Assembly (NCBI RefSeq): GCF_014695775.1
Contig: NZ_JACJOX010000047.1
Span: 1-49,805, forward strand
DNA length: 49,805 bases
From: Leptolyngbya sp. FACHB-60
GTDB lineage: Bacteria > Cyanobacteriota > Cyanobacteriia > Phormidesmidales > Phormidesmidaceae
Direction: 5' to 3'
Under the pieces are notes generated by a model. The model saw nothing but the letters and a program-made list of their open reading frames with translations, did not search any database and was not told where the DNA came from. The position numbers were made by a program, and so were the translations under genes. The first letter of the stretch is position 1. Every line of letters begins with the position of its first letter. Below are positions 7,477-15,967 of this stretch, piece by piece.

Positions 7477-8166
7477 ATGCCGCTCACCATTTTAATTGCC
7501 GAAGACGACGAGGGCACTCGCCTTGCGTTATGCGATTATTTAGAGCTTGAGGGCTATTCTGTGCTGATGGCTAGCCACGGCGAGATGGCGCTGAGTCAGG
7601 TGTTTAGCCACCAGCCCCAGCTTATTATTACCGACATCGGCATGCCCGGCCTCGATGGGTTTACTCTGGTGCAAAAAGTGCGGCAGTACCCGGCTTTTCG
7701 GCTGCTGCCAGTGATTTTCCTCACTGCTCACAATCAGACCCAAGACCGGATTCGAGGCTATCAGCTTGGCTGTGACCTCTACTTGCCTAAACCCTTCGAG
7801 CTGCGAGAGATAGGGGCGATCGTGCGCAATTTGCTGGAGCGATCGCAGCTGATCCAGTCCGCATGGATTCAGCAGGTGGCCCTCAGTACCGCTCAGCAGC
7901 GTGCTCTTCAGTCCAGTGAAGTAGTCAGTGAAGCGATTGCGCCCTGGACCCCTGATCCTGCCGATTTGGTAACTGAGTTTACAGCTCGGGAACAGGATGT
8001 GCTGACGCTGCTATCGGATGGGCTATCGAATGCTCAAATCGGCGATCGCCTGTTTTTGAGCCCCCGCACCGTCGAGAAGTATGTCAGCAGTCTGCTGCGC
8101 AAAACCGAGACCAGCAACCGTTCTGAGCTGCTGCGGTTTGCCATTAGCCACCACCTGGTGCCCTAG
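7477..8166 (+). CDS. ycf29: Ycf29/Rre1-like NarL-type response regulator
   Basis: A 229-residue response regulator. The receiver domain (about 1-122) has AEDDEGTRLALCDYLELEGY, the phosphoacceptor in IITDIGMPGLDGF, and the segment RIRGYQLGCDLYLPKPFELRE typical of the plastid Ycf29/cyanobacterial Rre1 group. The C-terminal LuxR/NarL helix-turn-helix (about 165-225) contains FTAREQDVLTLL, LSNAQIGDRLFLSPRTVEKYV and SSLLRKTETSNRSELLRFA. Ycf29/Rre1 is conserved in cyanobacteria and red algal plastids and is linked to stress-gene control. Its neighbour upstream is another response regulator, 212 bp away, with no kinase between, so each probably partners a remote histidine kinase. The orthology call is from memory of conserved segments. 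Confidence 0.65.
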   Translation: MPLTILIAEDDEGTRLALCDYLELEGYSVLMASHGEMALSQVFSHQPQLIITDIGMPGLDGFTLVQKVRQYPAFRLLPVIFLTAHNQTQDRIRGYQLGCDLYLPKPFELREIGAIVRNLLERSQLIQSAWIQQVALSTAQQRALQSSEVVSEAIAPWTPDPADLVTEFTAREQDVLTLLSDGLSNAQIGDRLFLSPRTVEKYVSSLLRKTETSNRSELLRFAISHHLVP

Positions 8167-8263
8167 TCATCAACCCGTCCAAAACGACTGTGCCTTGGTC
8201 ATAATTGAAGAGATAGCCCGGCTCCCTATCTGAAGCTCAGGCCGTTCGACTTGGGGAATCACC

Positions 8264-8953
8264 ATGGTGCAATTCTGGATGACAGTAATTCTCAGTCTGT
8301 CGCTGGTACCTCTAACCGCCTGCCAACTCCAGGAGGCACAGCCCTCTGAGTCCACCACTACCGCTGAACAACCCGCTGCCGCAGTACCCGAGTTGCCCGG
8401 CGAGTATAACGACGGGCTGGTAGTTCCTGGCGAACGGGTGGGCCCAGTTACGGCCCAAACCAGCCGCGCCGATTTGGCCAATTTCTATGGCGAGGCTGCC
8501 CTGAGCGATCGCCCCATTTCCCTAGGAGAAGGCAGCACAGAGGTGGGCACAGTGGTCAATCCTGGTACTGACCAACAGTTTGCCGTGGTATGGAATGACG
8601 CCGCCCAAAGTCAGCCCCGGCTGCTCAAAGACTTTGGCAAGGCTTGGCAAATTCCAGAGGGGTTGGGGGTGGGTGCACCCTATACTACGGTTCAAGCCGT
8701 CCTAGGCGACTTCGACCTCTATGGCTTTGCCTGGGATTATGGCGGCACGATTGTGCTTGAGGGCACCGACCTAGACCAGTACGACGACACTCTATGGCTG
8801 CGCCTAGCCCCCTCGGACGAAGCCATAGCAGCGAACCTTAAGGCCTACGAGGCCATGATGGGTGACGGCATATTTGCTAGCCGTGACCCTAATTTAACGG
8901 TGCTTGATCTGTCGGTGTACGAAATGGTCGTGCCTTTCAACGTTAACCCTTAG
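8264..8953 (+). CDS. Putative lipoprotein
   Basis: 229 residues with a lipoprotein signal peptide: a hydrophobic core at residues 6-16 and lipobox LTAC (17-20), so Cys20 would be lipidated. The mature protein begins with a Ser/Thr/Glu/Ala-rich linker (about 24-45). The acidic folded part after it has repeated short strands (GEYNDGLVVPGERVGPVT, TTVQAVLGDFDLYGFAWDYGGTIVLEG). No enzymatic motif is recognised. Similar secreted proteins of unknown role are common in cyanobacteria. The stop codon overlaps that of the convergent amidase gene by 4 bp. Confidence 0.7.
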   Translation: MVQFWMTVILSLSLVPLTACQLQEAQPSESTTTAEQPAAAVPELPGEYNDGLVVPGERVGPVTAQTSRADLANFYGEAALSDRPISLGEGSTEVGTVVNPGTDQQFAVVWNDAAQSQPRLLKDFGKAWQIPEGLGVGAPYTTVQAVLGDFDLYGFAWDYGGTIVLEGTDLDQYDDTLWLRLAPSDEAIAANLKAYEAMMGDGIFASRDPNLTVLDLSVYEMVVPFNVNP

Positions 8954-9774
8954 CCCGTCAGGCCGCTGCGGGTTGGATAGCGGCGCAGCTGGCTAAAAAA
9001 GCTAGACGGATTAAAGCTGCGCGGATCCATACGGTTGCCGGAGCGATCGACTGCCTGGTGGGTAGTAATCCGGCTATCAGGAATGGTGGTCTGAGCCAGC
9101 AGCCAGGCTAGAGAATCGTACTGGGCTTGGGTATAGCCGCTGTGGCTACGGCGGTTGTTGAAGCCATCGCCAGGGGTCTCTAAAGACACGTGGTAAGCAA
9201 AGTTGTTCACCGAGGGGGGAAACGCTGAATTAGTGCGCACAGCCTCTGCTCCATTGGGGCCATTGAACACTGAATTGCCAGCCCCAAAAGCCCGTTTTTC
9301 AGGAGGCACAATGTAGTACACCGTGCCATCGCGACCAATTAGGGCATGGTAGCTGACTTGGTCTTGGTCGCGCGGGTGCCGTGTGCGAAATAGGTTGAGG
9401 GCACTCTGGGCCGACCCCACGGTTTCATGCAGCACGGCAATGAAGTCGTTGTGCACCACCTGGCCATTGATGTCAGTGAGAAAGCGATCGCCGTAGTTAG
9501 TGGGGTCGGCCAAGGCCGTCACCTGTCGGGGCGGAGCCGCCTGGGCCAGCTCTGGCGGGGCAGCAAAATCAGTTGGCCCCGGCTGAGCGGCCTTGAGCGG
9601 CTGGAGCGTTGCTGCCGCCGTAGTTTGCATAGGTGGCAAACCGCTCACGGTGAGCATAGGTTCTAAAGGGCCTGCCGCGCGGGCAGAGCCGAGCCCCAAG
9701 CTCAGCAGCGCCACTAGCACCCCCCCTAACCCTATCCAAATCCAGCGACGAGCCACGGCAACCTCCGGGTGCAT
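8950..9774 (-). CDS. Periplasmic N-acetylmuramoyl-L-alanine amidase (Amidase_2 type)
   Basis: A 274-residue cell-wall amidase that would cleave the bond between MurNAc and L-Ala in peptidoglycan. Residues 1-34 form a signal peptide (WIWIGLGGVLVALLSLGLG, cut near ARA-AG). A low-complexity Ala/Pro/Gln linker follows to about residue 85, then an Amidase_2/PGRP domain. Zinc-binding and catalytic features visible are FIAVLHETVGS (first His), SYHALIGRDGTVYYIV, NFAYHVSLETPGD, and TTHQAVDRSGNRMDP (second His and Asp). The mature enzyme should act on the periplasmic wall in recycling, separation or lysis. The gene converges with the lipoprotein gene. Confidence 0.85.
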   Translation of the reverse strand: MHPEVAVARRWIWIGLGGVLVALLSLGLGSARAAGPLEPMLTVSGLPPMQTTAAATLQPLKAAQPGPTDFAAPPELAQAAPPRQVTALADPTNYGDRFLTDINGQVVHNDFIAVLHETVGSAQSALNLFRTRHPRDQDQVSYHALIGRDGTVYYIVPPEKRAFGAGNSVFNGPNGAEAVRTNSAFPPSVNNFAYHVSLETPGDGFNNRRSHSGYTQAQYDSLAWLLAQTTIPDSRITTHQAVDRSGNRMDPRSFNPSSFFSQLRRYPTRSGLTG

Positions 9775-9853
9775 TGTCAGACTATTTTGTAGCGCGAAAT
9801 GGGCTCAATGAACCCTCATCCTGAGATGAAACCCCTAGACCGTCGCAGGCTCG

Positions 9854-10300
9854 TTAAGAAGCCCAGCGATCGAGGGCCCGCTGCCCCCCCCAGCGAGCGA
9901 CAATTTCGTCGTCGTAGCTGTCAGCAATGCGAATCACGGTGGCAACGGAGTGATTTAGATCGAGGCGATCGCAGGTATCACCCACCAGACTGTGCTCAAA
10001 CACAATGTCATCCTCAGCATCGTAGGCAAAGCGGCCAAAGTAGATGCCGTTGTTTTCCCGCAGCAGGTAGTAGCTCAGTTCGGGGGTCAGATCAATCGCG
10101 GTTACTACATAGGCTCGCGTAGTAATCAGCGTTTCATAGTCGTGCCAGGGCACCACTCGAGTCGAGGCCACCGCCGACCCCAAGTTCACAATGAAAAGGG
10201 GTTCATCCTCAAATACCACCAGCGCTTCGCCAAACAGCTCATGCATCCAGGGCAAAATTCGATGGTAAACCGCCTCCTGGCCAGGGGTCTTAAACTCCAT
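9854..10300 (-). CDS. YbjN/CesT-like conserved cyanobacterial protein
   Basis: 148 residues, acidic, soluble. The sequence (EFKTPGQEAVYHRILPW, TRAYVVTAIDLTPELSYYLL, GRFAYD.EDDIVFEHSLVG.TCD, YDDEIVARWGGQRALDRW) matches a highly conserved cyanobacterial group assigned to the type III secretion chaperone-like/YbjN fold. Members of this fold bind peptides or act as small chaperones, but the role in cyanobacteria is unknown. No secretion genes are nearby. Start is the ATG at 10300, and the length is normal for the group. Confidence 0.65.
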   Translation of the reverse strand: MEFKTPGQEAVYHRILPWMHELFGEALVVFEDEPLFIVNLGSAVASTRVVPWHDYETLITTRAYVVTAIDLTPELSYYLLRENNGIYFGRFAYDAEDDIVFEHSLVGDTCDRLDLNHSVATVIRIADSYDDEIVARWGGQRALDRWAS

Positions 10301-10674
10301 ACAACACTCGTAGAGGAACGAACAGCAGAACCTTAGCCGTAAACTAAAGCCTTAACAGATTAGCCCTAGAACGAACCCCAGGAAAAGCTGCATCCCAATT
10401 GTCTCACTCTTGCTTTAACGTCAGCTCTCGTTCGATGCCTATTTGCGGCTCAGCCGTATGGTGACACTGGCTGGCGCGCCATACTTCTGGCAGGGGTATT
10501 CAGCAGCCCCGTGCTCCTTGCCAGTCGCAAATTCCAGCCGTTCTAGACCAAAATCTGTCGTAGGCTACAGCGCCTTATAACTCTGAATTTGAGACGTCAG
10601 AATTAAGGGTGGCCCTTACAGTAGGCTTTGGATAGGTCCTCTGTCCTTATCTATAGCGCCCCCTCGTTATTTCT
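10301..10674. other. Intergenic region between divergent genes, nothing recognised
   Basis: These 374 bp separate the YbjN-like gene (minus) from the HAD phosphatase gene (plus), so both promoters must lie here. No clear -35/-10 pair, hairpin or small open frame with a ribosome-binding site was found. Confidence 0.6.
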
Positions 10675-11496
10675 ATGGCCTGCATTATCTTCACCGACCT
10701 CGACGGCACCCTGCTCAATGGCGAAACCTACGCCTACCAGGCGGCCTTGCCCACCCTGGCTAAGCTCGCTGACCAGGGCATTCCGGTGATACCGGTCACG
10801 AGCAAAACCCGTCAAGAGGTCGCCCAACTGCGGCAGGATGTCGGCCTGCGCGATCCCTTCGTGGTGGAAAACGGCAGCGCCATCTACATTCCCATCGACC
10901 ACACAGGCTTTACCCTGCCGCCAGGCGACGATGTCGATGGCTACCGGGTGCTGCAACTGGGCTGTAGCTATGTCACCGCTCGCGCTGGGCTAAAGGCGAT
11001 CGCCCAAGATCTCGGTCGCCCCCTCAAAGGCTTTGGCGACTGGACTGTAGACCAGGTGGTGCAACTCACCGGGCTATCCCCCGAAGAGGCCAAGCAGGCC
11101 AAGGCCAGGGAGTTCACCGAACCCTTTATGACTCCCAAAAATGTGCCCGCCGACCAGCTGCGTGAGGCCGTAGCAGCCATGGGGTTTCGGGTCGTGATTG
11201 GCGATCGCTTTTCCCATTTAATTGGCAGCGAAGCGGGCAAAGGCCGGGCCGTGCACCAGCTGGTGCAGCTCTACCAAGCCAGCGGTTCCGGGGCCACGTC
11301 CATCACTACCATTGGGCTAGGCAACAGCCCCAATGACCTCGACATGTTAGAAAACGTCGATTATCCGATTGTGCTACCCAGCGCTCACGGTCCCCATCCT
11401 CAGCTAGCTGACCGCGGTTGGCAGGTCGCGCCAGCCCCAGCGCCCGAAGGGTGGGCGATCGCCGTAGAGGCCGTCCTCGAAGCGGTCATGGCCTAG
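10675..11496 (+). CDS. HAD-IIB phosphatase, mannosyl-3-phosphoglycerate phosphatase family
   Basis: A 273-residue HAD hydrolase. Motif I is FTDLDGTLL (nucleophile and acid Asp, residues 7-15). Motif II is VTSKTRQEV. Motif III Lys is in GSEAGKGRAV, and motif IV is GLGNSPNDLDMLENVD. The cap and the segments FVVENGSAIYIP and FTEPF are typical of the MpgP/YedP subfamily, which removes phosphate from mannosyl- or glucosyl-3-phosphoglycerate to give compatible solutes. No matching synthase (GT55/GT78/GT81 type) is visible. The next gene is a GT2 membrane glycosyltransferase of a different type, so the true substrate is uncertain. Start ATG at 10675. Confidence 0.75.
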   Translation: MACIIFTDLDGTLLNGETYAYQAALPTLAKLADQGIPVIPVTSKTRQEVAQLRQDVGLRDPFVVENGSAIYIPIDHTGFTLPPGDDVDGYRVLQLGCSYVTARAGLKAIAQDLGRPLKGFGDWTVDQVVQLTGLSPEEAKQAKAREFTEPFMTPKNVPADQLREAVAAMGFRVVIGDRFSHLIGSEAGKGRAVHQLVQLYQASGSGATSITTIGLGNSPNDLDMLENVDYPIVLPSAHGPHPQLADRGWQVAPAPAPEGWAIAVEAVLEAVMA

Positions 11497-11679
11497 CAAT
11501 GGGCTAGCACTACTGACAACACGGGTTTTTGAAGCTCTTGTAAATCTGGCGGAGCGAAATTAGTGAACTTGACCAGGGTTCGCTAAGGTACCTACTGCGG
11601 GCGTTAGCCTCAGCGATAAGCCAACCTGGCAATCTGGGCAACCTAGCAGAAAAGATTAAATTAACCACGTTGGGTAGTT

Positions 11680-12882
11680 ATGAACGTAACTTTAGGCGAC
11701 CTGGTCACGGTCATGCTCGCGGTTTTGCCGCTGCTGTTGCTGGCCACCTCAACCTTTTTTGCCCTCGAGTGCCTGATGGCTTTAAGCAGCGCCCAATCGT
11801 CCGCCAATTCCTCTACCCTACCTGCCGATCTTTCCCTAGCAGTGCTGGTGCCCGCCCACAACGAAGCTGAAGGCATTGCCGCGACCTTAGCCACCATTTT
11901 GCCCCAGCTGCGTCCTAGCGATCGCCTGCTGGTGATCGCCGACAACTGCACCGATGCCACGGCCGATGCCGCCCGCCAGGCTGGAGCCACCGTGATTGAG
12001 CGCCAGAACCTTACCCAGCGCGGCAAGGGTTATGCCCTCGACTTTGGCATCAGCCATCTCACGGCTAACCCACCCGACATCGTTGTTTTTGTCGATGCCG
12101 ACTGCGATCTACAGCCCCACAGCTTAGCCGCCCTGGCCATTCAGGCCTGGCACAGCCAGCGCCCGGCCCAGGCTGTCTACCTCATGGAGAAGCCTCCTAT
12201 TTCTGGGCTTAAAGACGGCATTTCAGCCTTTGCCTTCAAGGTGAAAAACTGGGTGCGCCCCCTCGGGCTATACCGCCTGGGGCAGCCCTGTCTGCTGACC
12301 GGCACTGGTATCGCCATGCCTTGGGAGGCCGCCATCGCCGTCAATATCGCTAGTGGTCACATTGTCGAAGACATGAAGCTCGGCCTCGATTTGGCTCTGG
12401 CCGGCTATGGGCCTCAATTTTGCCAAAGCGCCTGGGTCACCAGCCGCCTACCCAGCGGCAACCAGGCCGCCACGACCCAACGCACCCGCTGGGAGCATGG
12501 TCATCTGCAGATGTTGAGCGAGTACGTGCCCAAGCTGCTGGGTCAGGCCTTACGTCAGGGGCGGGTTGACGTCCTCGTTCTAGCTCTAGAGTTAGGAGTA
12601 CTGCCCATTTCGCTACAGGTCATGGTGACCTTGGCGATCGCAGCCCTCTGCCTGGCTGCGGCCCTCGTTGGGTTGAGCTGGCTACCCGCCTACCTAGCCT
12701 TAGGGGCAGTACTCACCCTCAGCACCGGGGTCAGCCTAGCCTGGGTGGGCTACGGACGTAGCGATCTCTCCCTTAAAGATCTGCTAACCGTGCCGCTCTA
12801 CGTGCTCAACAAAATTCCGTTGTACTTCAAATTTTTGGTTAAACCCGAAAAAAACTGGGTGCGCACCGAACGCGACGGGTAG
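11680..12882 (+). CDS. Membrane-bound GT2 family glycosyltransferase
   Basis: 400 residues. An N-terminal membrane segment (about 8-30) precedes a GT-A catalytic domain with AVLVPAHNEAEGI, a nucleotide-sugar region DNCTDATADAA, the metal-binding DxD in FVDADCD, an acidic VEDMKLGLDL (acceptor or base region) and QRTRWEHGH, the Q-x-x-R-W motif of processive GT2 enzymes. Two or three C-terminal membrane helices (about 300-365) follow. This layout is typical of enzymes that polymerise or extend surface polysaccharides or glycolipids at the plasma membrane. It lies 183 bp downstream of the HAD phosphatase in the same direction, but separate promoters are possible. The sugar is unknown. Confidence 0.8.
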   Translation: MNVTLGDLVTVMLAVLPLLLLATSTFFALECLMALSSAQSSANSSTLPADLSLAVLVPAHNEAEGIAATLATILPQLRPSDRLLVIADNCTDATADAARQAGATVIERQNLTQRGKGYALDFGISHLTANPPDIVVFVDADCDLQPHSLAALAIQAWHSQRPAQAVYLMEKPPISGLKDGISAFAFKVKNWVRPLGLYRLGQPCLLTGTGIAMPWEAAIAVNIASGHIVEDMKLGLDLALAGYGPQFCQSAWVTSRLPSGNQAATTQRTRWEHGHLQMLSEYVPKLLGQALRQGRVDVLVLALELGVLPISLQVMVTLAIAALCLAAALVGLSWLPAYLALGAVLTLSTGVSLAWVGYGRSDLSLKDLLTVPLYVLNKIPLYFKFLVKPEKNWVRTERDG

Positions 12883-13147
12883 CGTTCTACCTTTGCAGTA
12901 GCTCCCCTCAACCGCTAAGGCTACGCCATTAGGGAGGCTTCGGCCGTCCTTGAGGTCTTTGGCAACACCGCCAACAATACTGCGATTCTTTTAAGTTTGG
13001 TAACGCTTCCCCAAAGACTCCTCATAAAAGCGCTGGAAAACAACGCTTCATTTCAAAGCAATGGTGAGGGACATCGCTGTAGTGCTATGTCATGGGTACT
13101 CTACAGGTATCTTTGAGGGGTGACACCCCCCACAGCGCCCCTAACCT

Positions 13148-14905
13148 ATGAAACTGCGCCACAAAACTCTGCTGCTAACTACGCTGCCTCTGCTAGGGCT
13201 GATGGCAATTCTTTACGGCAGTTTTTCCGTCATTTTGCAGCGTAGCTACGGTCGCTTTGAGCAGCAAGATGCCCACCGCAACCTGCAACGGGTCGATGAG
13301 GTGCTAGCCGGCGACCTCGCCCAGATCCAGAGCCTTACCGAAGACTGGGCCGCTTGGAATGACACCTACGCCTTTATCCAAAACGGCAACCCTGACTACC
13401 TCGAGTCGAATCTCAGCAAGTACGCCTTTGAACGACTACAGCTCAATGTTGTAGCCTTCATCAACCCCGACGGTGAGATCGTCTACGGCACGGGTTTTGA
13501 CGTAGACAACAGAACCTTTCTACCCCTACCTTCCAATCTGACCCAGCAGCTTAATCCCACCAGCCCGCTGATGCAGTTTGAGCACCTGGCTTCCCACCAC
13601 CAAGGGTTAATGATGGTGGATGGCCACCTGATGCTGGTTGTTGTAGAGCCTATTTTGCGCAGCGATGCCACCGGCCCATCCAGGGGTGCCCTCCTCATGG
13701 GGCGAACCCTAAGTGCCAGCGTCGTCGAATCCTTGGCGCAGCGCACGCGGCTCGATCTACAGCTCCATCCCCTAGGTCAGGGCGAATTGTCGGAGTCACT
13801 CCGCCCTATTCTTACGACCCTCAGCGATCGCACCGACTCGGCCACCCTAGTGCGCCCTCAAAATGACGATACCCTAATGGGCTACACGCTTTGGCCTGAT
13901 GTCTACGGCACTCCCCAAGCGCTGCTAGAGGTCAAGCTGCCCCGCGATATCCACCGACAAGGGCTGATTAGCCGTCACTATCTCGGCTGGTCGCTGCTCG
14001 GATCCTGTCTTGTGTTTACCAGCGGTATGCTGCTGCTGCTCGACCGAGTAATTTTACGGCGGCTGCTGGGGCTCAGCCAGCAGGTGCAGCACATCGGGCG
14101 CTCTAACGATCTCACCCAGCGAGTGTCGGTGCAGGGAACCGATGAGCTTAACCACCTGGGCTGCCAGATCAACGACATGCTGAGTGAACTACAAATCAGC
14201 AATCAAAAACTGGCCCAGGAACAGCAAAAGGCTGAGCAGCTCTTGCTCAATATTCTTCCAGCACCGATCGCTGGCGAACTGATGCAGACCAAGGTGTCCG
14301 TTCCCCAGCACTTTGACGAGGTGACAATTCTGTTCGCCGACATTGTGGGGTTCACCAGCCTGTCGCACCATCTGTCACCCATTAAGCTGGTCGACCTGCT
14401 GAACCAAATCTTCTCGGCTTTCGACAGTCTGGCTGAGCAGCTAGATCTAGAGAAAATTAAAACTATTGGCGATGCCTACATGGTGGCGGCGGGGCTGCCC
14501 ACACCTCGGGCTGATCACGCGGAGGCGATCGCCGAAATGGCCCTAGCAATGCAGCAAGTAACCGCCTCCTTTCAGGCCGAGTCGGGGGAACCGCTGGAGA
14601 TTCGCATTGGCATCAACACCGGGGTAGCAGTTGCCGGAGTAATTGGCACGAAGAAATTTATTTACGATCTTTGGGGCGATGCTGTCAATGTGGCCAGCCG
14701 CATGGAGACCTCTAGCGAACCCGGTCAGATTCAAGTGACAGCCGCTACCTATGAGCGCCTCAAGGACAGCTACCGGTTCGAACGCCGCGGCTGCATCGCC
14801 ATTAAAGGTCGTGGCGAAATGGAAACTTACTGGCTGCGCGGTCATCGACCCGAAGCCCTGTTTTGCGCGCTTCGCAGAGAAAGCATTCAACCCACCGCTC
14901 CCTAG
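13148..14905 (+). CDS. Adenylate cyclase with CHASE4 sensor and HAMP domain
   Basis: 585 residues. A membrane helix (about 7-29) leads to an extracytoplasmic CHASE4-like sensor (about 35-265, with EDWAAWNDTYAFI and a FINPDGEIVYGTGFD strand). Then come a second helix (about 278-300), a HAMP linker (about 300-355), a coiled coil, and a class III cyclase domain (about 385-570). Catalytic residues are visible: metal Asp398 (FADIVGF) and Asp442 (TIGDAYM), adenine-selecting Lys436 and the Asp of FIYDLWGD, and the transition-state Asn/Arg in NVASRM. It should therefore make cAMP as a homodimer in response to an external signal, which is unknown. No strong ribosome-binding site precedes the ATG. It stands alone in its orientation. 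Confidence 0.88.
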   Translation: MKLRHKTLLLTTLPLLGLMAILYGSFSVILQRSYGRFEQQDAHRNLQRVDEVLAGDLAQIQSLTEDWAAWNDTYAFIQNGNPDYLESNLSKYAFERLQLNVVAFINPDGEIVYGTGFDVDNRTFLPLPSNLTQQLNPTSPLMQFEHLASHHQGLMMVDGHLMLVVVEPILRSDATGPSRGALLMGRTLSASVVESLAQRTRLDLQLHPLGQGELSESLRPILTTLSDRTDSATLVRPQNDDTLMGYTLWPDVYGTPQALLEVKLPRDIHRQGLISRHYLGWSLLGSCLVFTSGMLLLLDRVILRRLLGLSQQVQHIGRSNDLTQRVSVQGTDELNHLGCQINDMLSELQISNQKLAQEQQKAEQLLLNILPAPIAGELMQTKVSVPQHFDEVTILFADIVGFTSLSHHLSPIKLVDLLNQIFSAFDSLAEQLDLEKIKTIGDAYMVAAGLPTPRADHAEAIAEMALAMQQVTASFQAESGEPLEIRIGINTGVAVAGVIGTKKFIYDLWGDAVNVASRMETSSEPGQIQVTAATYERLKDSYRFERRGCIAIKGRGEMETYWLRGHRPEALFCALRRESIQPTAP

Positions 14906-14941
14906 GGCTCTGCTGGGTGCGATTTACAGGTTAGGGGTCTC

Positions 14942-15045
14942 CTAGTGCTTCAGCGCTAGAGGACTCCTAGCTTTTGGAGTCAATCCTGTTTAGTCATCCT
15001 CTAAGAGCGCTGTGGAGAATCCTCTACAGCTTTAGGATTGACTCC
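14942..15045. repeat. Cluster of overlapping inverted repeats downstream of the cyclase
   Basis: Several stems lie within 104 bp. CTAGTGC/GCGCTAG is at 14942-14959 with a TTCA loop. GACTCC (14962-14967) can pair with GGAGTC (14976-14981). The 12-bp arm 14976-14987 can instead pair perfectly with 15034-15045, enclosing an inner 9-bp hairpin at 15009-15030 with a 4-nt loop. The GGAGTC arm is thus shared by two mutually exclusive structures. It may serve as a terminator for the cyclase gene, a small structured RNA or a palindromic mobile remnant; no U-tract is present. Confidence 0.6.
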
Positions 15046-15193
15046 GCCCGCGTCTCCATAAGCATCCCCTGTCTATCTGGGGAATGTGGTTCGAGGTGAC
15101 GTTGCTGACAGATCACTCATCAGGCATCTGTGGACGACCAGCCCTAAAATCTAATTAGATTCTAAAAGCTTAAAGTCGCACAACCTTTTAACA

Positions 15194-15265
15194 AGCGGGT
15201 AACGCGATTCGAACGCGCGACATTCACCTTGGCAAGGTGACGCTCTACCACTGAGCTATACCCGC
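15194..15265 (-). tRNA. tRNA-Gly (GCC)
   Basis: The minus strand folds as a full cloverleaf. The acceptor stem is GCGGGTA paired with TACCCGC, with discriminator T at 15194. The D-arm contains AGCTCAGTGGTAGAGC, the anticodon arm is CACCT-TGCCA-AGGTG with anticodon GCC, and the T-arm contains GTTCGAATC. The 3' CCA is not encoded (TTGT follows), so it must be added by a nucleotidyltransferase; such an enzyme domain is encoded nearby at 16305-19079. It is a single-gene unit with its own candidate promoter upstream. Confidence 0.97.
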
Positions 15266-15317
15266 ATTAAAAACCAGTGTCAGGAGCAATTCCGTTTCGC
15301 TGGTTTTGACTTTATCT

Positions 15318-15346
15318 AGAATCTCAAAAAATTGTGACTATGTCAA
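15318..15346 (-). promoter_or_regulatory. Candidate promoter of the tRNA-Gly gene
   Basis: On the minus strand a perfect TTGACA (15346-15341) is followed after 17 bp by GATTCT (15323-15318), a weak -10. Transcription would begin about 45 nt before the tRNA 5' end. It lies between ribH and the tRNA. Confidence 0.45.
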
Positions 15347-15380
15347 CATTTTTTTGGATTTTCTTGGGCAATCTTCAGCC

Positions 15381-15956
15381 CTAAAGCGAGTCCGCCTCCG
15401 GAATCACGACGGCTTGAGCTGCCACCGGCATCCCAGGCCCCAAGCGGGCTGAGCCATTGCCCGCACCACTGCCCATGGCGGAGTGAATCACTCCCATTAA
15501 ACTGGCCATTTCTAAAGCGCTCATGGCATAGTCCCAACCGTGGTTGGCTTTAATACCCGCCCGCTCTAGGGCCTGCTGCAGCGTATCTGTAGTGAGTACG
15601 CCAAAGATGATCGGCACACCGGTTTGGAAACCCGCTGCTGCCACGCCCTTGGCTACCTCCGCCGCCACATAGTCAAAATGGGGCGTCGAGCCACGGATGA
15701 CGGCTCCCAAGCAAATGATTGCGTTGTAGCGGCCGCTAAGGGCCAACTGCCGAGCCACCAGTGGAATTTCAAAACTGCCGGGCACCCAGGCGTAGTCAAC
15801 CTGGGTGCCTTCGGGGTTAACGTCTATACCATGGCGCTTCAGGCAATCTTGGCAACCCTCCAGCAGCTTACCCGTAACTAAATCGTTGAATCGGCCTAGC
15901 ACAATGGCAAACCGGGGAGACCCTGTGGAGACTAACGTGCCTTCAAAAACCGCCAT
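15381..15956 (-). CDS. ribH: 6,7-dimethyl-8-ribityllumazine synthase
   Basis: Penultimate enzyme of riboflavin synthesis; it condenses 5-amino-6-ribitylaminouracil with 3,4-dihydroxy-2-butanone 4-phosphate. The signatures are complete: GRFND (substrate loop), WVPGSFEIP, CLGAVIRGSTPHFDYVAAEVAKG with the catalytic His in PHFDYV, and FGVLTTDTLQQALERAG. 191 residues from the ATG at 15956, preceded by GAAAG. The frame is open further upstream, but that part overlaps the psbZ end and is not lumazine-synthase-like. The C-terminal 25 residues (GSGAGNGSARLGPG...) are an extra low-complexity tail. It lies 11 bp downstream of psbZ, a pairing seen in many cyanobacteria and likely co-transcribed. Confidence 0.95.
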   Translation of the reverse strand: MAVFEGTLVSTGSPRFAIVLGRFNDLVTGKLLEGCQDCLKRHGIDVNPEGTQVDYAWVPGSFEIPLVARQLALSGRYNAIICLGAVIRGSTPHFDYVAAEVAKGVAAAGFQTGVPIIFGVLTTDTLQQALERAGIKANHGWDYAMSALEMASLMGVIHSAMGSGAGNGSARLGPGMPVAAQAVVIPEADSL

Positions 15957-15967
15957 AAATATTCTTT

